DNA of 64,000 nucleotides, from positions 1,612,001 through 1,676,000 of the forward strand of contig NW_020194517.1 of the NCBI RefSeq assembly GCF_002865645.1, in the 5' to 3' direction. The notes under the pieces were generated by a model. That model worked only from the letters and a program-made list of their open reading frames with translations, made no database searches and was not told the DNA's origin. The DNA comes from Hyaloscypha bicolor E (taxonomy: Eukaryota > Ascomycota > Leotiomycetes > Helotiales > Hyaloscyphaceae). Below are positions 23,301 to 33,673 of this stretch, piece by piece. The translations under genes and the position numbers were made by a program. The first letter of the stretch is position 1; the number at the start of each line of letters is the position of its first letter.

Positions 23301-23414
23301 CTCTTTGCCCGCATAATCGCCAACCAGGTCGATGAACATCGGCCGGGTTCTGTCGTACCAACTGAGTATGACGTTGGAGCCTCGCGGGGCATCCTGGTCA
23401 TCATGCCCCGCCAT
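17400..23414 (-). CDS. DDX60-like / Ski2-family superfamily 2 RNA helicase
   Basis: Six exons: 22994... in detail 23234-23414, 22899-22994, 21586-22846, 18607-21521, 17876-18555 and 17400-17819, encoding about 1850 aa. Introns are 239, 52, 64, 51 and 56 bp, all GT/AG and frame-keeping. The helicase core is in exon 4: APTSAGKTFISFYAMEQ (Walker A), GVLVYVAPTKALVNQ (Ia), IIFDEIHSIGN (DExH box), ALSATVGN (III), HHAGMNRKYR, VVIATGTLSLGINMP (V) and FRQAAGRSGRRGFD (VI). The long N-terminal part starts MAGHDDQDA and contains GFQLLHAVYVAERF, typical of DDX60 homologues. A lysine-rich linker precedes the core (about 21230-21370). The length agrees with fungal DDX60-like proteins. Animal DDX60 acts in antiviral RNA sensing and the Ski2 relatives in RNA decay; the fungal role is unknown. 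Divergent from the DUF427 gene. Confidence 0.92.
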
Positions 23415-24307
23415 AGTGGCGTGTTCGGACGTTGTATTACTTTTCCCTACTTGTCAGTTCTGCTGTTGGTTAACTGTCAGAGAAGGTCCTCGTAAGCCAC
23501 TTTTTCCAGAAAAAGGAAGTTCAAGACGCGTTGGGATCTTGTAGGCGTTGATTCAATTTGAGGAATTGTTTGTGGTTTCGTTGAAAATTCGAAACTGGGC
23601 AAACGAAGGTCGTTTCGCGGACACGTGATAGACACGCTAACATCGCGCCTTCCATTATCTTGTTCTCTGATTGTTCAATTTTCCTCTTTCTTTCAATTTG
23701 TATTTTTCGCGATGGCAAATAAGACGTTTGAATTCTTCACGACGCTCTGCAGTCGGGACTGTTCCTCTTGCAGCTCCCATAAGAGAGAGGATCGAATCAA
23801 TGCTCAAGTTTATCTCTTCCCCTCCTCTGCCCTCTGCACTACTCATGCTCCATCACTTCTCTCTTGCAGCTTTGACATATAAAGATCTACCCTCGGGTTG
23901 ACGGTATCAATCTTTCAGAGCACGCCCGAATGTTTGTAGATGGCATATCAAATCACGTGATCTTGATTTCAGTTCCACATCTCCACAGAGGAGGCTGTGG
24001 GATCTTCGTACGAGGCGCCGATCAGTATGCTCCTAGCTTACTTCCTCAGCCTGAAATCCACGGTGATTTTCAAGCAGAAGACTTCTGACGAATCCACGAT
24101 GCAAGTCTGATTACTATCTACACGCGTCATCCAATTATTTCCCATTGCAGAGAACGGCATGCATGATTACCAAGACACCTCGAAAGGCGTACAATTCACC
24201 AGACATTTCAGATCAAATACCATCCCAAATCTCAACTTATACTTTTCTGAACCGCCAGCATCTACGGTTCCCCCATCAATCTGAAATAAACTTGAAACCT
24301 CACCAGA
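23415..24307. promoter_or_regulatory. Divergent promoter region, helicase / DUF427 protein
   Basis: 893 bp between two head-to-head genes. It contains pyrimidine-rich tracts (around 23660-23720 and 23810-23870), common in fungal promoters. No small gene supported. Confidence 0.5.
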
Positions 24308-25208
24308 ATGGCCGAGTTCGTCACCCCACCTTTCCCTCCTCGCCTTCTGACAGATCACAGCCTCGAACAACTCGCAGCAAACCTCATCACCACAGGCCCT
24401 GTAAAGGTAGAACCCACGCCCCGCCGTGTCCGCGCCCTCTTCAACGGTACCTACCTCTTCGATACCACCTCCGCTTTGCATGTCTGGGAACACAAATACT
24501 TTCCCCAATTCTGGGTTCCCATTTCAGCCTTCGATACTTCCATTCTCACCAAACTCGCTCCCTACGATCCAGATGGTGTCGCCTTCCGCGCTTCAATTAA
24601 AGTGAAAGATAAGACTTCAGATCGAGTTATCATCTCAGAGAATGGGCTGTTGAAAGGGTTTGTAAGGGTGGAGTTCAAAGCTGCTGGTAAGTAATTGAGG
24701 TTTCCGGAAGTTCAGAGAATGGAATTAAAGGGGTTATGGCAGATGCATGGTTCGAAGAAGATCAGCAAATCTACGACCATCCCAAGAACCCGTATACAAG
24801 AATTGATATCCTGCCTTCGTCACGGAAAATCGAGGTTAAGCTTGGGGGCGTCACAATTGCGGAGTCGAGTAACCCGAGCTTTCTTTTTGAGACTGAGCTA
24901 CGGACGCGATTCTATCTGCCGAAAACATCTGTAAGTCTAATTCCGATCCTGGTTTCGAATTTTGGGGCAGCAGAAGTTGATGGGAACAGGTTAAATGGGA
25001 ATACCTTTCCAAGAGCGAAACGACGAGTAAATGCCCCTACAAAGGTCTGGCACAGTACTACAACGTGACGGTAGAAGGGAAAGAATACAAGGATGTCATT
25101 TGGTGGTATGAATACCCAACCCATGAATCTGCTGCTATTCAAGGGTTAATGTGCTTTTACAATGAGAAAGTGGACACCTACATTGATGGAGTCTTGGAGG
25201 AGAAGTGA
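24308..25208 (+). CDS. DUF427 (NTP_transf_9-like) domain protein
   Basis: Three exons: 24308-24686, 24731-24930 and 24990-25208, encoding 265 aa. Introns are 44 and 59 bp. The protein has two consecutive DUF427 units. The first includes RRVRALFNGTYLFDTTSA and WEHKYFPQFWVP; the second includes RKIEVKLGGVTIAESS, LFETELRTRFYLPKTS, CPYKGLAQYYNV and KDVIWWYEYP. DUF427 is a small beta-rich fold found in bacteria and fungi with no established reaction. No signal peptide or membrane segment. The double-unit arrangement and length are usual for fungal members. The ATG lies in AGAATGG and is the first in frame. Confidence 0.88.
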
Positions 25209-25448
25209 TGCTTCTCTCTTGAATGTGCTAAAAGCTACTTGGTTATTTTCAGGTAATTTACATACGCAACTTTTCAGATGGGAGCGGATGTTAGATTTGC
25301 ATTGTGGTGGCAAAGTCGTCATTATGCTATTGCACGTGACAGCAGCCCGTCAAGATCCTTAGGCCATTCGTTGCGGCCTCTTCAGCAAGTGCGAGAATGG
25401 AGGTCGATGATGTATTCTATATTAATGGTACTGTACGATCAGGAAGCA

Positions 25449-26783
25449 TTACAAGGTCACAACGATCTTTCCTGCGGTTTTCCCTTCGAGCATCGCGCGA
25501 AATCCAACATCGGCTTCGCGCAAAGGAAGTACATGACCAACATGCGGCACAATGGCCTTTGAGACAACAAAAGAAATCAGGTCCTTGAACTCCTGCAAGG
25601 TACCCAAGTACGACCCCCGAATATTCAGCTGCTCAACAAATACCTTCTGAACATTCAGCGGGATCGAGCTTCCACTATGACCACCACAAGTCACAACAGT
25701 CCCTCCAGCCTTAACAGAGTTCACAGAATGCTCCCAAGTTACTTCCCCGCTAGTATCAAACACCGCATCTACCTTCTCCTGCAACTCCTCACCAGACCCA
25801 AAAGCCCTCTCAGCCCCAAGTCTCAGCCCCAACTCCCTCTTCTCCTGCGTCCTTCCCGTACACCAAACCCGCATGCCCGCCGCACTACCCATCTGAATCA
25901 ACGCCGTCGTCACACCGCCCGAGCTTCCCTGAACTAACACCGTCTGTCCAGCTCTCAACCCCGACTTCGTAAACAACATCCGGTAAGCCGTCAACCACGC
26001 AATGCCCAACACAGCAGCTGAAATGGTCTCAAGCCCCTTCGGCTTCGGCACAACATTCCGAAGCGGGACGTTTACGTACTCGGCTAATGTCCCATCCGTC
26101 TGCTCGCTGAGAACATGGCGTTCTGGATCCAGTGTTTCGTCGCCTTTGAAATTCGGATTCCCCATGGCGGGGTACAAGAGGACTTCCGTCCCATCGTCAA
26201 GCACACCTGCTCCTTCGCAGCCGAGAATGAGAGGGAATTTTGGAGTTCGCATGCCGAGCCCGCGCATGGTGAAGATATCATGGTAATTTAGGCCTACCGC
26301 CAGCATCTTGACTCTCACCCAACCTTCCTGAGGAGTTGGCTGTAGTCTCGGTGCGGTTTTGATCGCGGAGATGGGATCATCGATGCTACCTTTATCGACG
26401 TAGACGGCGGTCATGGTTGGATTAGAGGAGTCCCAGGGCGTGATGAGGAGGGAGGTGATATTGTTGAAGTGGAGGTGGAAGTTGAAGTAGAGGATGAAGG
26501 GCTCGGTGATGCCGTAGTCAGCGACGAAGTCGCCATCCATTGTTACTTGGATGATGATGTGCTCTCCTACTTGGTTTGCATTCTTAAAGATGACTGAGGC
26601 GGAGTGCGAGATGAAGGCATTTTTGAAGAAGGCTTCGATTGAGGAGTGACCCTTGCAGGTTCGGCCTTCGTCAATTATGATGCCATCTGACGAGAAAGCC
26701 GTGCAGAAATCTGTGCTGCTCTTGCTATTGATGGATTCGAGAACGGCGGTCACGGCTTTTGGTAAGCTGGCTGGGAAAGACAT
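25449..26783 (-). CDS. SnoaL-like domain fused to MDR-family quinone oxidoreductase
   Basis: Single exon, 444 aa. Residues 1 to about 118 form a SnoaL/NTF2-like fold (CTAFSSDGIIIDEGRTCKG, then TEPFILYFNFH). Residues from about 124 are a complete zinc-independent medium-chain dehydrogenase/reductase. It begins MTAVYVDKGS, the usual first residues of the free-standing enzyme. It goes on through VGLNYHDIFTMRG, LGCEGAGVLDDGTEV, the NAD(P)H site VLVQGSSGGVTTALIQ and the C-terminal GKTAGKIVVTL. The inner Met could also be a real start, giving a 320-residue enzyme, but the frame is continuous with no stop or splice need. It likely reduces a quinone or enone using NADPH (family inference). It shares a promoter with the divergent Zn2Cys6 gene. 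Confidence 0.87.
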   Translation of the reverse strand: MSFPASLPKAVTAVLESINSKSSTDFCTAFSSDGIIIDEGRTCKGHSSIEAFFKNAFISHSASVIFKNANQVGEHIIIQVTMDGDFVADYGITEPFILYFNFHLHFNNITSLLITPWDSSNPTMTAVYVDKGSIDDPISAIKTAPRLQPTPQEGWVRVKMLAVGLNYHDIFTMRGLGMRTPKFPLILGCEGAGVLDDGTEVLLYPAMGNPNFKGDETLDPERHVLSEQTDGTLAEYVNVPLRNVVPKPKGLETISAAVLGIAWLTAYRMLFTKSGLRAGQTVLVQGSSGGVTTALIQMGSAAGMRVWCTGRTQEKRELGLRLGAERAFGSGEELQEKVDAVFDTSGEVTWEHSVNSVKAGGTVVTCGGHSGSSIPLNVQKVFVEQLNIRGSYLGTLQEFKDLISFVVSKAIVPHVGHVLPLREADVGFRAMLEGKTAGKIVVTL

Positions 26784-27505
26784 GTTTTATTGACGGATTG
26801 ATGTCGAAAATATTGTTCGTGCCGATGTATTTGGCAGAGGTGATGTCCTTCCATCATCTCGACTGAACCCGCTGTATATATAGCGGAAAGGAGACTGGCA
26901 ACCTCGAAATGGAGAGTGCCAAGATACTCCACCTCCAGTCACTACTCTTGATTCTTCATCCTCCAAGGATGGGTTTCGAAGCATGCGGAGATTCTGCGCG
27001 CTTGGGTACGTCATGGTGAAGGATGATTGACCCAGAACTCTATCATCTGCGGAGTCTGAAAGGCTGAGAGGGACGAGCATAATTTTATGTGAGCTGAGAT
27101 GATAGAAGAATCTCCGCAGGTGCTGTCGAAGCAGTGTTGCAAACTCCGCAGCTTGCGGAGTTTGGTGGGGTGTGGGTGCAGTGGAGTTTCTGTTATTGGC
27201 TGGACGATCCTTGATAGTGGGGCAAATTTGCTGACTTTGCTCCTCGACATGAACCCGTCCTTTCATCAAAATTTTATCAATTCTAGGCAAATCTCGAACT
27301 TTTGCTCAGCTAGCATCCGCTCAAATGCATATATAATGCATGGTCATCTATGATTCGAATCAAGACGCTCTTGATAAACCGAATGTGTAGCTTGTCAGCT
27401 CTCGGACTCTTAGGACGATTTGACCCTTTCTCTGAGCAGGGGTCCAAGGGAGATACCTTGAAAACATGAGTCTGAAGAAGCCTCTGCCATCGATTTACCA
27501 AAAAT
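26784..27505. promoter_or_regulatory. Divergent promoter with five CTCCGCA/TGCGGAG motifs
   Basis: The heptamer occurs at 26984-26990 and 27048-27054 (as TGCGGAG), at 27112-27118 and 27144-27150 (as CTCCGCA), and at 27154-27160 (TGCGGAG). The last two form a palindrome, CTCCGCAGCTTGCGGAG, whose CCG and CGG triplets are 7 bp apart. Zn2Cys6 factors bind paired CGG triplets, so these are good candidate operators for the factor encoded at 27506. TATA-like TATATATAG lies near 26876 on the oxidoreductase side. Confidence 0.65.
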
Positions 27506-28726
27506 ATGAATACTCCAACGAGGTCACGGCAAAAATCCTGCGAGCAATGTGCCAACTCGAAGCGGCAATGCGATCGAGGTAGCCCAAAGTGTTCGCGCTG
27601 CACCTCAAAAGATCTCCGCTGCCTGTACAAGTCCACTCCGCGCCATCATTCTGCGGAGACGGACATTTTGGCCCCTTTGCCCAATGGCCAATTTACCGGG
27701 AACTTCCAACCTGGTAGTAGCAATACACAGGTTCCTCCTTTGGACAACATGTTCGTTGAGCAGCCTGGCTTTCAGGACGTCTCAATGCCCTTGCTCCCTG
27801 GGGTGTTCCCTCCCAATTTGAGCATGAACATGGTGGAAGCAGGCAACTTGACAATTGACGACAACCTCTTCGTAGCATTCAACAATTACGCCATGTCAAG
27901 CAGACGGGATCCCTACGACTGCGAACTGGGGGTTATGGACCGCTCGAGAATCCGCTTCCTCATCCGCCAAATGAAAACTTACCCCACTCTCCTCGTACAA
28001 AATGGCAAAGCGCCTTTCATTCATCCCCAAGCAAGCCACGCATGGCCGTTAATTCCCTCGCCACTGCAAGATGCGATCGCAGCGTCTGCGCTGTACCTAA
28101 GTAAAAACGAGAAAAATGAAGCTATCATGTGGGATATCGTCTCGGCGAAAGTGGCGGTTCTGATGGAGGCACGAGCCTCATGGAGTGTTGCAGAGCACTT
28201 GACATGTCTTCAGGCTTTGGTAATCTACCAGATCATCCGTCTTTTTGATGGAGATATCCGTGCTCGTGCAGATGCGGAAGCGAGTGAGAATACACTTGTT
28301 GACTGGACCGATCGTCTCGTTGCCCGGACAGGCGCCAACATTTCACCGGAAACTGCTGTATCCAACTCCTGGGAAAATTGGGTCTTCGAAGAAGCAGTTT
28401 CGAGAACGGTCATTGTCTCAAGGATGGTGCAGGCAATGTTCATGATTGTGAAGCAAGGCTTTTGTACGCTGGTTGAAGCAGTGACTGAAATGTCGTTCAC
28501 TGCCCAGAAAGCGCTGTGGTACGCTCCTACTGCTGTGCACTGGCAACAAGCTTGCAAGCAGAACAAGAGATTCTATCTGCACAAGATGGACTTCACAGAG
28601 CTTATGGCGAAGGGAGACCTGAGCGAGGTTGATGAGTTGGGAGTGTTGATGTTGGTGTGCTACAAAGGTGTTGATGATGTGAACCAGTGGATTGTGAGGA
28701 AGGGAGGGACTGTTCTGCTTGAGTGA
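27506..28726 (+). CDS. Zn2Cys6 transcription factor, probable regulator of the divergent oxidoreductase
   Basis: Single exon, 406 aa, no introns. The N-terminal zinc cluster at residues 12-40 reads CEQCANSKRQCDRGSPKCSR followed by CTSKDLRC, a canonical CX2CX6CX6CX2CX6C. The remaining ~350 residues are a helical regulatory domain of the type seen in short C6 regulators of metabolic gene pairs; no ligand is predictable. It is transcribed away from the SnoaL-MDR gene across 722 bp carrying repeated TGCGGAG motifs, suggesting control of both genes. Start: ATG at 27506, just before the cluster. Confidence 0.9.
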   Translation: MNTPTRSRQKSCEQCANSKRQCDRGSPKCSRCTSKDLRCLYKSTPRHHSAETDILAPLPNGQFTGNFQPGSSNTQVPPLDNMFVEQPGFQDVSMPLLPGVFPPNLSMNMVEAGNLTIDDNLFVAFNNYAMSSRRDPYDCELGVMDRSRIRFLIRQMKTYPTLLVQNGKAPFIHPQASHAWPLIPSPLQDAIAASALYLSKNEKNEAIMWDIVSAKVAVLMEARASWSVAEHLTCLQALVIYQIIRLFDGDIRARADAEASENTLVDWTDRLVARTGANISPETAVSNSWENWVFEEAVSRTVIVSRMVQAMFMIVKQGFCTLVEAVTEMSFTAQKALWYAPTAVHWQQACKQNKRFYLHKMDFTELMAKGDLSEVDELGVLMLVCYKGVDDVNQWIVRKGGTVLLE

Positions 28727-29307
28727 GCAAAAGTTCAAGACTCTAAAGCTCTGAATCTCAACAGCTTCCAACATCTCAGCACTGTAGAAACGAGGGGTCT
28801 CGGCATTTGAGATGACCTGCTTCGTCGACTTTCCTCCCCATTGAAAGCGTTGCCTTCGAGTTGGCAAACTCTGCACCGGCCACTGTTTCGACGAAAGCCT
28901 AACGCCGAAGAGTTTTGTCTTTGCTATCAGTGTGCTCGGAAAGGGAAGTGCAATTGGAGGATACCAACCAGCGGGCCAATCACCTCGAAATGGCATGCCC
29001 TGGTCATATTCGCCCCAGTTTTACCGAGATGCCATTTTTTCCCGATTCGGTCATTGCGCGATCTGCAGTTTGTAAGCACGGCGCAGAGCCACAACATTGT
29101 CGCAAACCTCGATCGTTTTATCAGCAATTGTTTCACGGTTTTTCAGCACATAAACAAGAACTAGTCTTAGCTTTGTCATAGCGGCAAGACAAGACTGGTA
29201 ATTCAGAAAAGAAAAGGATCAACGAGAACCTCAACATCGAGAACAGCATTCACCATCAGGTCTCTGAACCAATTATAGGGAAAGTTCTTGCATTGCCGAA
29301 AATCAAC
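28727..29307. other. Intergenic
   Basis: Short frames only. A Cys-containing plus-strand stretch near 28910-28960 does not fit any zinc-finger spacing I recognise. Confidence 0.45.
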
Positions 29308-31396
29308 ATGACCGAAACACATCAAGCCCAACTCAGAGATCCACCACCTGCACGAGTTCGCCTGCCCGGAGGATCGAAAGCCAAAGCCCACGATGTTGAT
29401 GGCGCAGATCCAAGCCCAAGGCGTTCAGCCTTGAGCAATAAAAACAGTACGTTCGCGATCCCTTTTCGTTCCAGCCGCGGACTGACCTTAAGTCCAATCA
29501 GTAAACATTTTCAAGATCGCCATCCCTGATACATCTAATCCAACTGACAACTCAGATCCCTCCTCGCCTCTGGAATCCAGAACTTTCGAGTTCGTTACGA
29601 TCACCAGTCAGCCATCAGCAATGACGACCAATAGAACTTCCAAGCAAGTACGGACTCAAGCAATGCGTGATTATCTCCGCAAACAAACCAAAGAGGCGAT
29701 TACAGGTGTCCCCGAAATTTTGCCACCACCCGTGACTCTTGAAGAGCCTTCCCAGTATAAGGGGAGGTTCAAGTTAAACAGTTGGACGCACAAGGCTAAG
29801 ACGAAATCGTTGAATACTCGCAAAGCAAGGCCAGGAGATGTAGAAGATGGGGTAGTGAGCCAGGAAATCGTTCTACAGAGAGGAAATGGAGGGGTCGAGG
29901 ATCGAGAATGGCAAGCGGTGAATGCGGGGCGATTGCCTAATTCAGTATTTTCTATCAATGGCCTTTTGGATCCTTTTGAGACCCTTGCCATACAGCTGGG
30001 ACCAGACAGTGAAAATCTACTCGTTCATTGTCAGATACCCCACGCTTCATTATGCACATATCCCTATTCCCAGTCTTCCATATTCCTTGTCATCTACAGC
30101 AGGGCCATTCCTTTCCTGTTTTGGTTGGTCAATGCTGACATTCTTCTGCCCTCTAGATTTGACTACATACAACATGAACTCCGTCGCAGTCAACCCAGAA
30201 GGAGATTTCTTCTCCTACGTCAAAATCGACCCTGCCTTATTCCACTCCATTCTCTACATGGTCGCACTGCATTATGATCTCAGAAATGGAGTTCAAGACT
30301 CTGCTGTATGCCTCTACCATGGCGGTGAAGCATTCAGGATGGTAAACGAACGATTAGCGGATGTAAATGGTGTATTCAGTGACCAGACCATTGGTGCAGT
30401 TGCGATGCTTGTCAACAAAGAGGTAATTCAGCCGCAAAGATCCCCGCGACAGATACTGACGGGAATACTAAACAGAATCTAAATGGCCGATATGAGCTTT
30501 CGCAAATTCATATGAAAGGACTTGAAATGATGATCTGGATGCGCGGAGGCATCCAATCCCTCAAAGGCGTCTTCCGGCGAATCGTAACCTGGTAAGAACA
30601 ATCCCTTACACCTCACATCCATCAGCCTAACACCCACAGGTGCGACTTCTGCTACTCCACAGTCTGGGACGCTGCACCCCTCTTCCCCCGTATCCCGCCC
30701 GCCTCACCGCCTACTACGCTGTCCCTCCTCCTTCCCATCCACTCTCCCAGTTGCCACAACCAAGACCAACTGAACCCCAAAATCATCTTCGGTCCATCCT
30801 CGCGAGTCATCTCAATAATCACCACCCTCCGCACCCTATCCTCTTCCCTCGACCCAGCCAATATGTCGACTCTCAATCGTCTGGAAGTAAGCAAGCAAAT
30901 CTACAACCTAGAATACGACATCTTACTTCTCAACACCTCGCTAGATCTCCCGAAAGAAATATATGCGTTAAAGATTGCAGCCCAGTTATATCTCTGGCTT
31001 GTAATCCGCGAGATACCTCCCTCGTCGCAAATTCTCATTACCGTTGCTCAAAGGTTGCAGAACTCGCTTGGGCAAGAGGTGATGGAATGGTGGCTCGGGA
31101 GTTGGGAGAGAAGGGCGTGGCTTCTTTGGATATTCTTCATTGGTGCGGTGGTTAGTAATGGAAGGGCAGAGAGGCTTTGGTTTATCCAAGAGCTGGGGAA
31201 GCTGTGTAGGCTTGCAGGAGTATGTGAGATTGAAGGGAGTGGTGGGTTGAGGGAATGTCTTGGCAGGGTGGTGCTGCAGGATATTTTCTTCGAATTCCAC
31301 TTGAGGGCTGTTTGGGAGGATATCATTCTACCTTGGGAAGTGGACGGGCAGCTCAACGCGGGGGCTTTTGTAGGGAATTTTGAGGATGAGATGTGA
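29308..31396 (+). CDS. Fungal-specific transcription factor domain protein (DUF3468 type) without zinc cluster
   Basis: Five exons: 29308-29446, 29556-30029, 30157-30422, 30476-30591 and 30640-31396, encoding about 583 aa. Introns are 109, 127, 53 and 48 bp. The second uses the donor GTCAGA and is the least certain, but it gives the expected join VHYLTTYNMNS. The N-terminus lacks any Cys cluster and instead carries TFEFVTITS, then a basic RTQAMRDYLRKQTKEA. These are characteristic of a family of fungal factors that keep only the regulatory domain. The middle contains DPALFHSILYMVALHY and GLEMMIWMRGG; the C-terminus has WSWE-type helices (EVMEWWLGSWERRAWL). Likely nuclear; targets unknown. Confidence 0.82.
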
Positions 31397-32202
31397 AATT
31401 AGGAAGTTCAATCGAGAGTGTTAAATGATTGGAGGGGTTCGACGCCAAACTTTACATGCTTTGTCCTTTGTATTCTCACGATACCCTACTGTCCCTTTTC
31501 TCTCGCCTCGTTTTTGCATTTACAACGACTCACTTGTGCTTCAGCTAGCTTTATTGCCCCCTGTTCTTGCCCCTTATTTTGGCCCCTTTTCCTGCTCCGC
31601 ATTCTCGAACTATTTTTGAACCCCGAGGGCTGTGCAGCTTCAGGATGCCTTTGTTCGAATTGCAGAAATTCAGAAAGTATAATTGAAAGCGTGGTATTTA
31701 CTCGACGAATTCGGAAAGGCTGAGAGTCAATAAAGAACTCTCAAATTCTCAAAAAGACTTCTGAGTATATTTCTCCGCTTCAACTCCCTTGGGAAGAGGA
31801 GGAGGGAGAGTAAAATTATTGAGAAAATGGACATAGGTTGGTTGAGGGGAGATTTGTACGTACTATTCTCTTTGGCATTCGGAAGATTAATAACTTCGGC
31901 TAAGGTATTGAATTTTATGGCATCTGACCGAGCAAGCCCCTATACATTAGCCCTCACATAGGGTAACAAACCAGCTCTTTTATCATTTGCAACACTTACA
32001 GTGCTTCGAAGAAAGAATCTCCAGCCGTTTCGTTCTCCCAATTCGGACAAAACAAAGAGCTCTCCCATATGCGGCTAAACAAAGAATCGCAAGTAGGTTT
32101 TCTCCCACAACCACTATATACTGACATATCAGTGGTCCAGGTTTTATCTCTTATCTGTCATGGACTTATAACGAAGAGGGTTACCTTGAGCCCGAAAATA
32201 AA
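31397..32202. other. Intergenic, promoter of the small membrane protein gene
   Basis: No supported gene. Pyrimidine-rich stretches lie near 31480-31620. Confidence 0.5.
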
Positions 32203-32685
32203 ATGCAGCTCTCAGACCTCAAATATGCCTTCTATGCTCTCAGCCCGACATTCCTCTCTTCAGCACTCATCCTCATGCTGCTCCTCCTCTTCGCGATAGC
32301 ATCACTGCTCATCAACACCATATCCTATCCCAAGATTGCCGTCACACACATGCTTATCTTCCTTTTCTCCGCCTTCTACATCCCCGCAGTGCCAGTCGCG
32401 GTATCAGTCGATATCCTGCTCCTCACCTTCATCCTTTTCTCCATCGTCAAAAGCGTGGGCAAATTCTTTTCAGGATCTGGGCGGAGTAAGTATGTTGAGA
32501 AAATTATCAAGCTGTCTCTCGCGTTTGCTTGTCTGGCTATCTTGCAAGATGTTGTGTTTGCCGAGGCAGACTTCGGGTTCAGTGCGATGGCACAGTCTAG
32601 TCTTGTGGTGGGGAGCCTCAGGAGGTTCTTGGCCGATGTTGGAGTTGGGTATGGTGTTGCAGCAGAGATGCTTGCCAGGGTGTAA
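32203..32685 (+). CDS. Small integral membrane protein, unknown function
   Basis: Single exon, 160 aa, ATG in AAAATGC. It has three strongly hydrophobic segments: residues about 16-38 (LSSALILMLLLLFAIASLL), 47-65 (THMLIFLFSAFYIPAV) and 68-84 (VSVDILLLTFILFSIV). A weaker fourth lies at 103-118. A basic loop (GSGRSKYVEK) follows the third segment. No family recognised. No intron seen. It may have C-terminal residues not shared with homologues. Confidence 0.6.
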   Translation: MQLSDLKYAFYALSPTFLSSALILMLLLLFAIASLLINTISYPKIAVTHMLIFLFSAFYIPAVPVAVSVDILLLTFILFSIVKSVGKFFSGSGRSKYVEKIIKLSLAFACLAILQDVVFAEADFGFSAMAQSSLVVGSLRRFLADVGVGYGVAAEMLARV

Positions 32686-32977
32686 TGGGTGGCATTGCTG
32701 GGTTTGATGGCGTGGGGGGTTTGGGATTCATTGGCTCTTTTCTTGTGATTCTGAAGGAGGGGTGTGGTGCAGATATGGAGGAGGTTGAAGAAGCATTTGG
32801 ATGAATAGTGGAGTAGATTAAAGAGAGGATACCATTTGATCCGATTTCCGACGAAGCAAGGATGTCCTACACGACTGGCTCTGGCTTCCTTCGCGAGGGA
32901 AACTCAAAACCTCACGTATCTCGGGGGTCGAATTTTCTTTTCCGTTGTTTGAGTTGAAAACATTCCACCTAGAATAC

Positions 32978-33673
32978 TTAGAACAAACCCGGAATAAACC
33001 TCTTGGTCCCCTGGTGCCATTCCTCCCACTCCTTCCCAAACGTTTCCTTCATCATAGCTTCCTCCTCATGAACTCTCTTCCACGTAACACGCAACATCAC
33101 GACGGAAAGCAAACCAACCAACCCTCTCCAAAAGTTCGTCGCGTTCACGACCCAGGCAGGTAACCAGCACCCCACAATTCCACTAGGCGACTGAAGTAAA
33201 GCCAGGTTTCCAAGCATAATCAAGGCTTTTCCCGTATACGATGGGTGTTGGACATAACTGTAGAGCCCGGAAGTGATGAGAGTCTTTGGTTTTGCGAGAC
33301 GAAACGTGAAGTTCTGTCCTAGTGTACGGAAAGAGGACAGACGAATGGCGGAGCCGAGGAGGATGGTGATGAGCGAGATGGTGCTCTTGGGCGTCCAGGA
33401 AAACAGCGAGGGGTTGAGATTTGATGGGTTAGGACAGAGAAAGGGTGACGGCGACGAGAAGGTAAGGCTGATGATGGCATGGAGGATGCCGAGTGTGACG
33501 TTGACAGAAGAACGGATGAGGAGAGAGGAGGGTGTGACGACGAATTTCATGCTGTCGGGGGTTTTGGAGTTGTAGGGTGTCGGGTTGGGTGGTTGGCCGC
33601 AGAGAAATGTTGTGTAGGTGGTGAAGAGGATGCAGAGGGCGAGGGAGAGCGTGTTGAGATCTGGTAGGGCCAT
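32978..33673 (-). CDS. ICMT/PEMT-like membrane methyltransferase
   Basis: Single exon, 231 aa. The N-terminus starts with a hydrophobic helix (LNTLSLALCILFTTYTTFL), followed by further membrane segments. The C-terminal half carries the isoprenylcysteine methyltransferase/phospholipid methyltransferase signature: RTLGQNFTFRLA, LITSGLYSYVQHPSYTG (the GxYxxxRHPxY-type SAM-binding motif, with Gln for Arg) and RVHEEEAMMKETFGKEWEEW. The family methylates prenylated cysteines or lipids in the ER membrane; the substrate here is not predictable. Convergent with the small membrane protein gene. Confidence 0.85.
   Translation of the reverse strand: MALPDLNTLSLALCILFTTYTTFLCGQPPNPTPYNSKTPDSMKFVVTPSSLLIRSSVNVTLGILHAIISLTFSSPSPFLCPNPSNLNPSLFSWTPKSTISLITILLGSAIRLSSFRTLGQNFTFRLAKPKTLITSGLYSYVQHPSYTGKALIMLGNLALLQSPSGIVGCWLPAWVVNATNFWRGLVGLLSVVMLRVTWKRVHEEEAMMKETFGKEWEEWHQGTKRFIPGLF

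Noticed and set aside
28841..29164. Cys-containing frame after the Zn2Cys6 gene
   Set aside because: Spacing fits no zinc-binding pattern and the frame lacks supporting exons.
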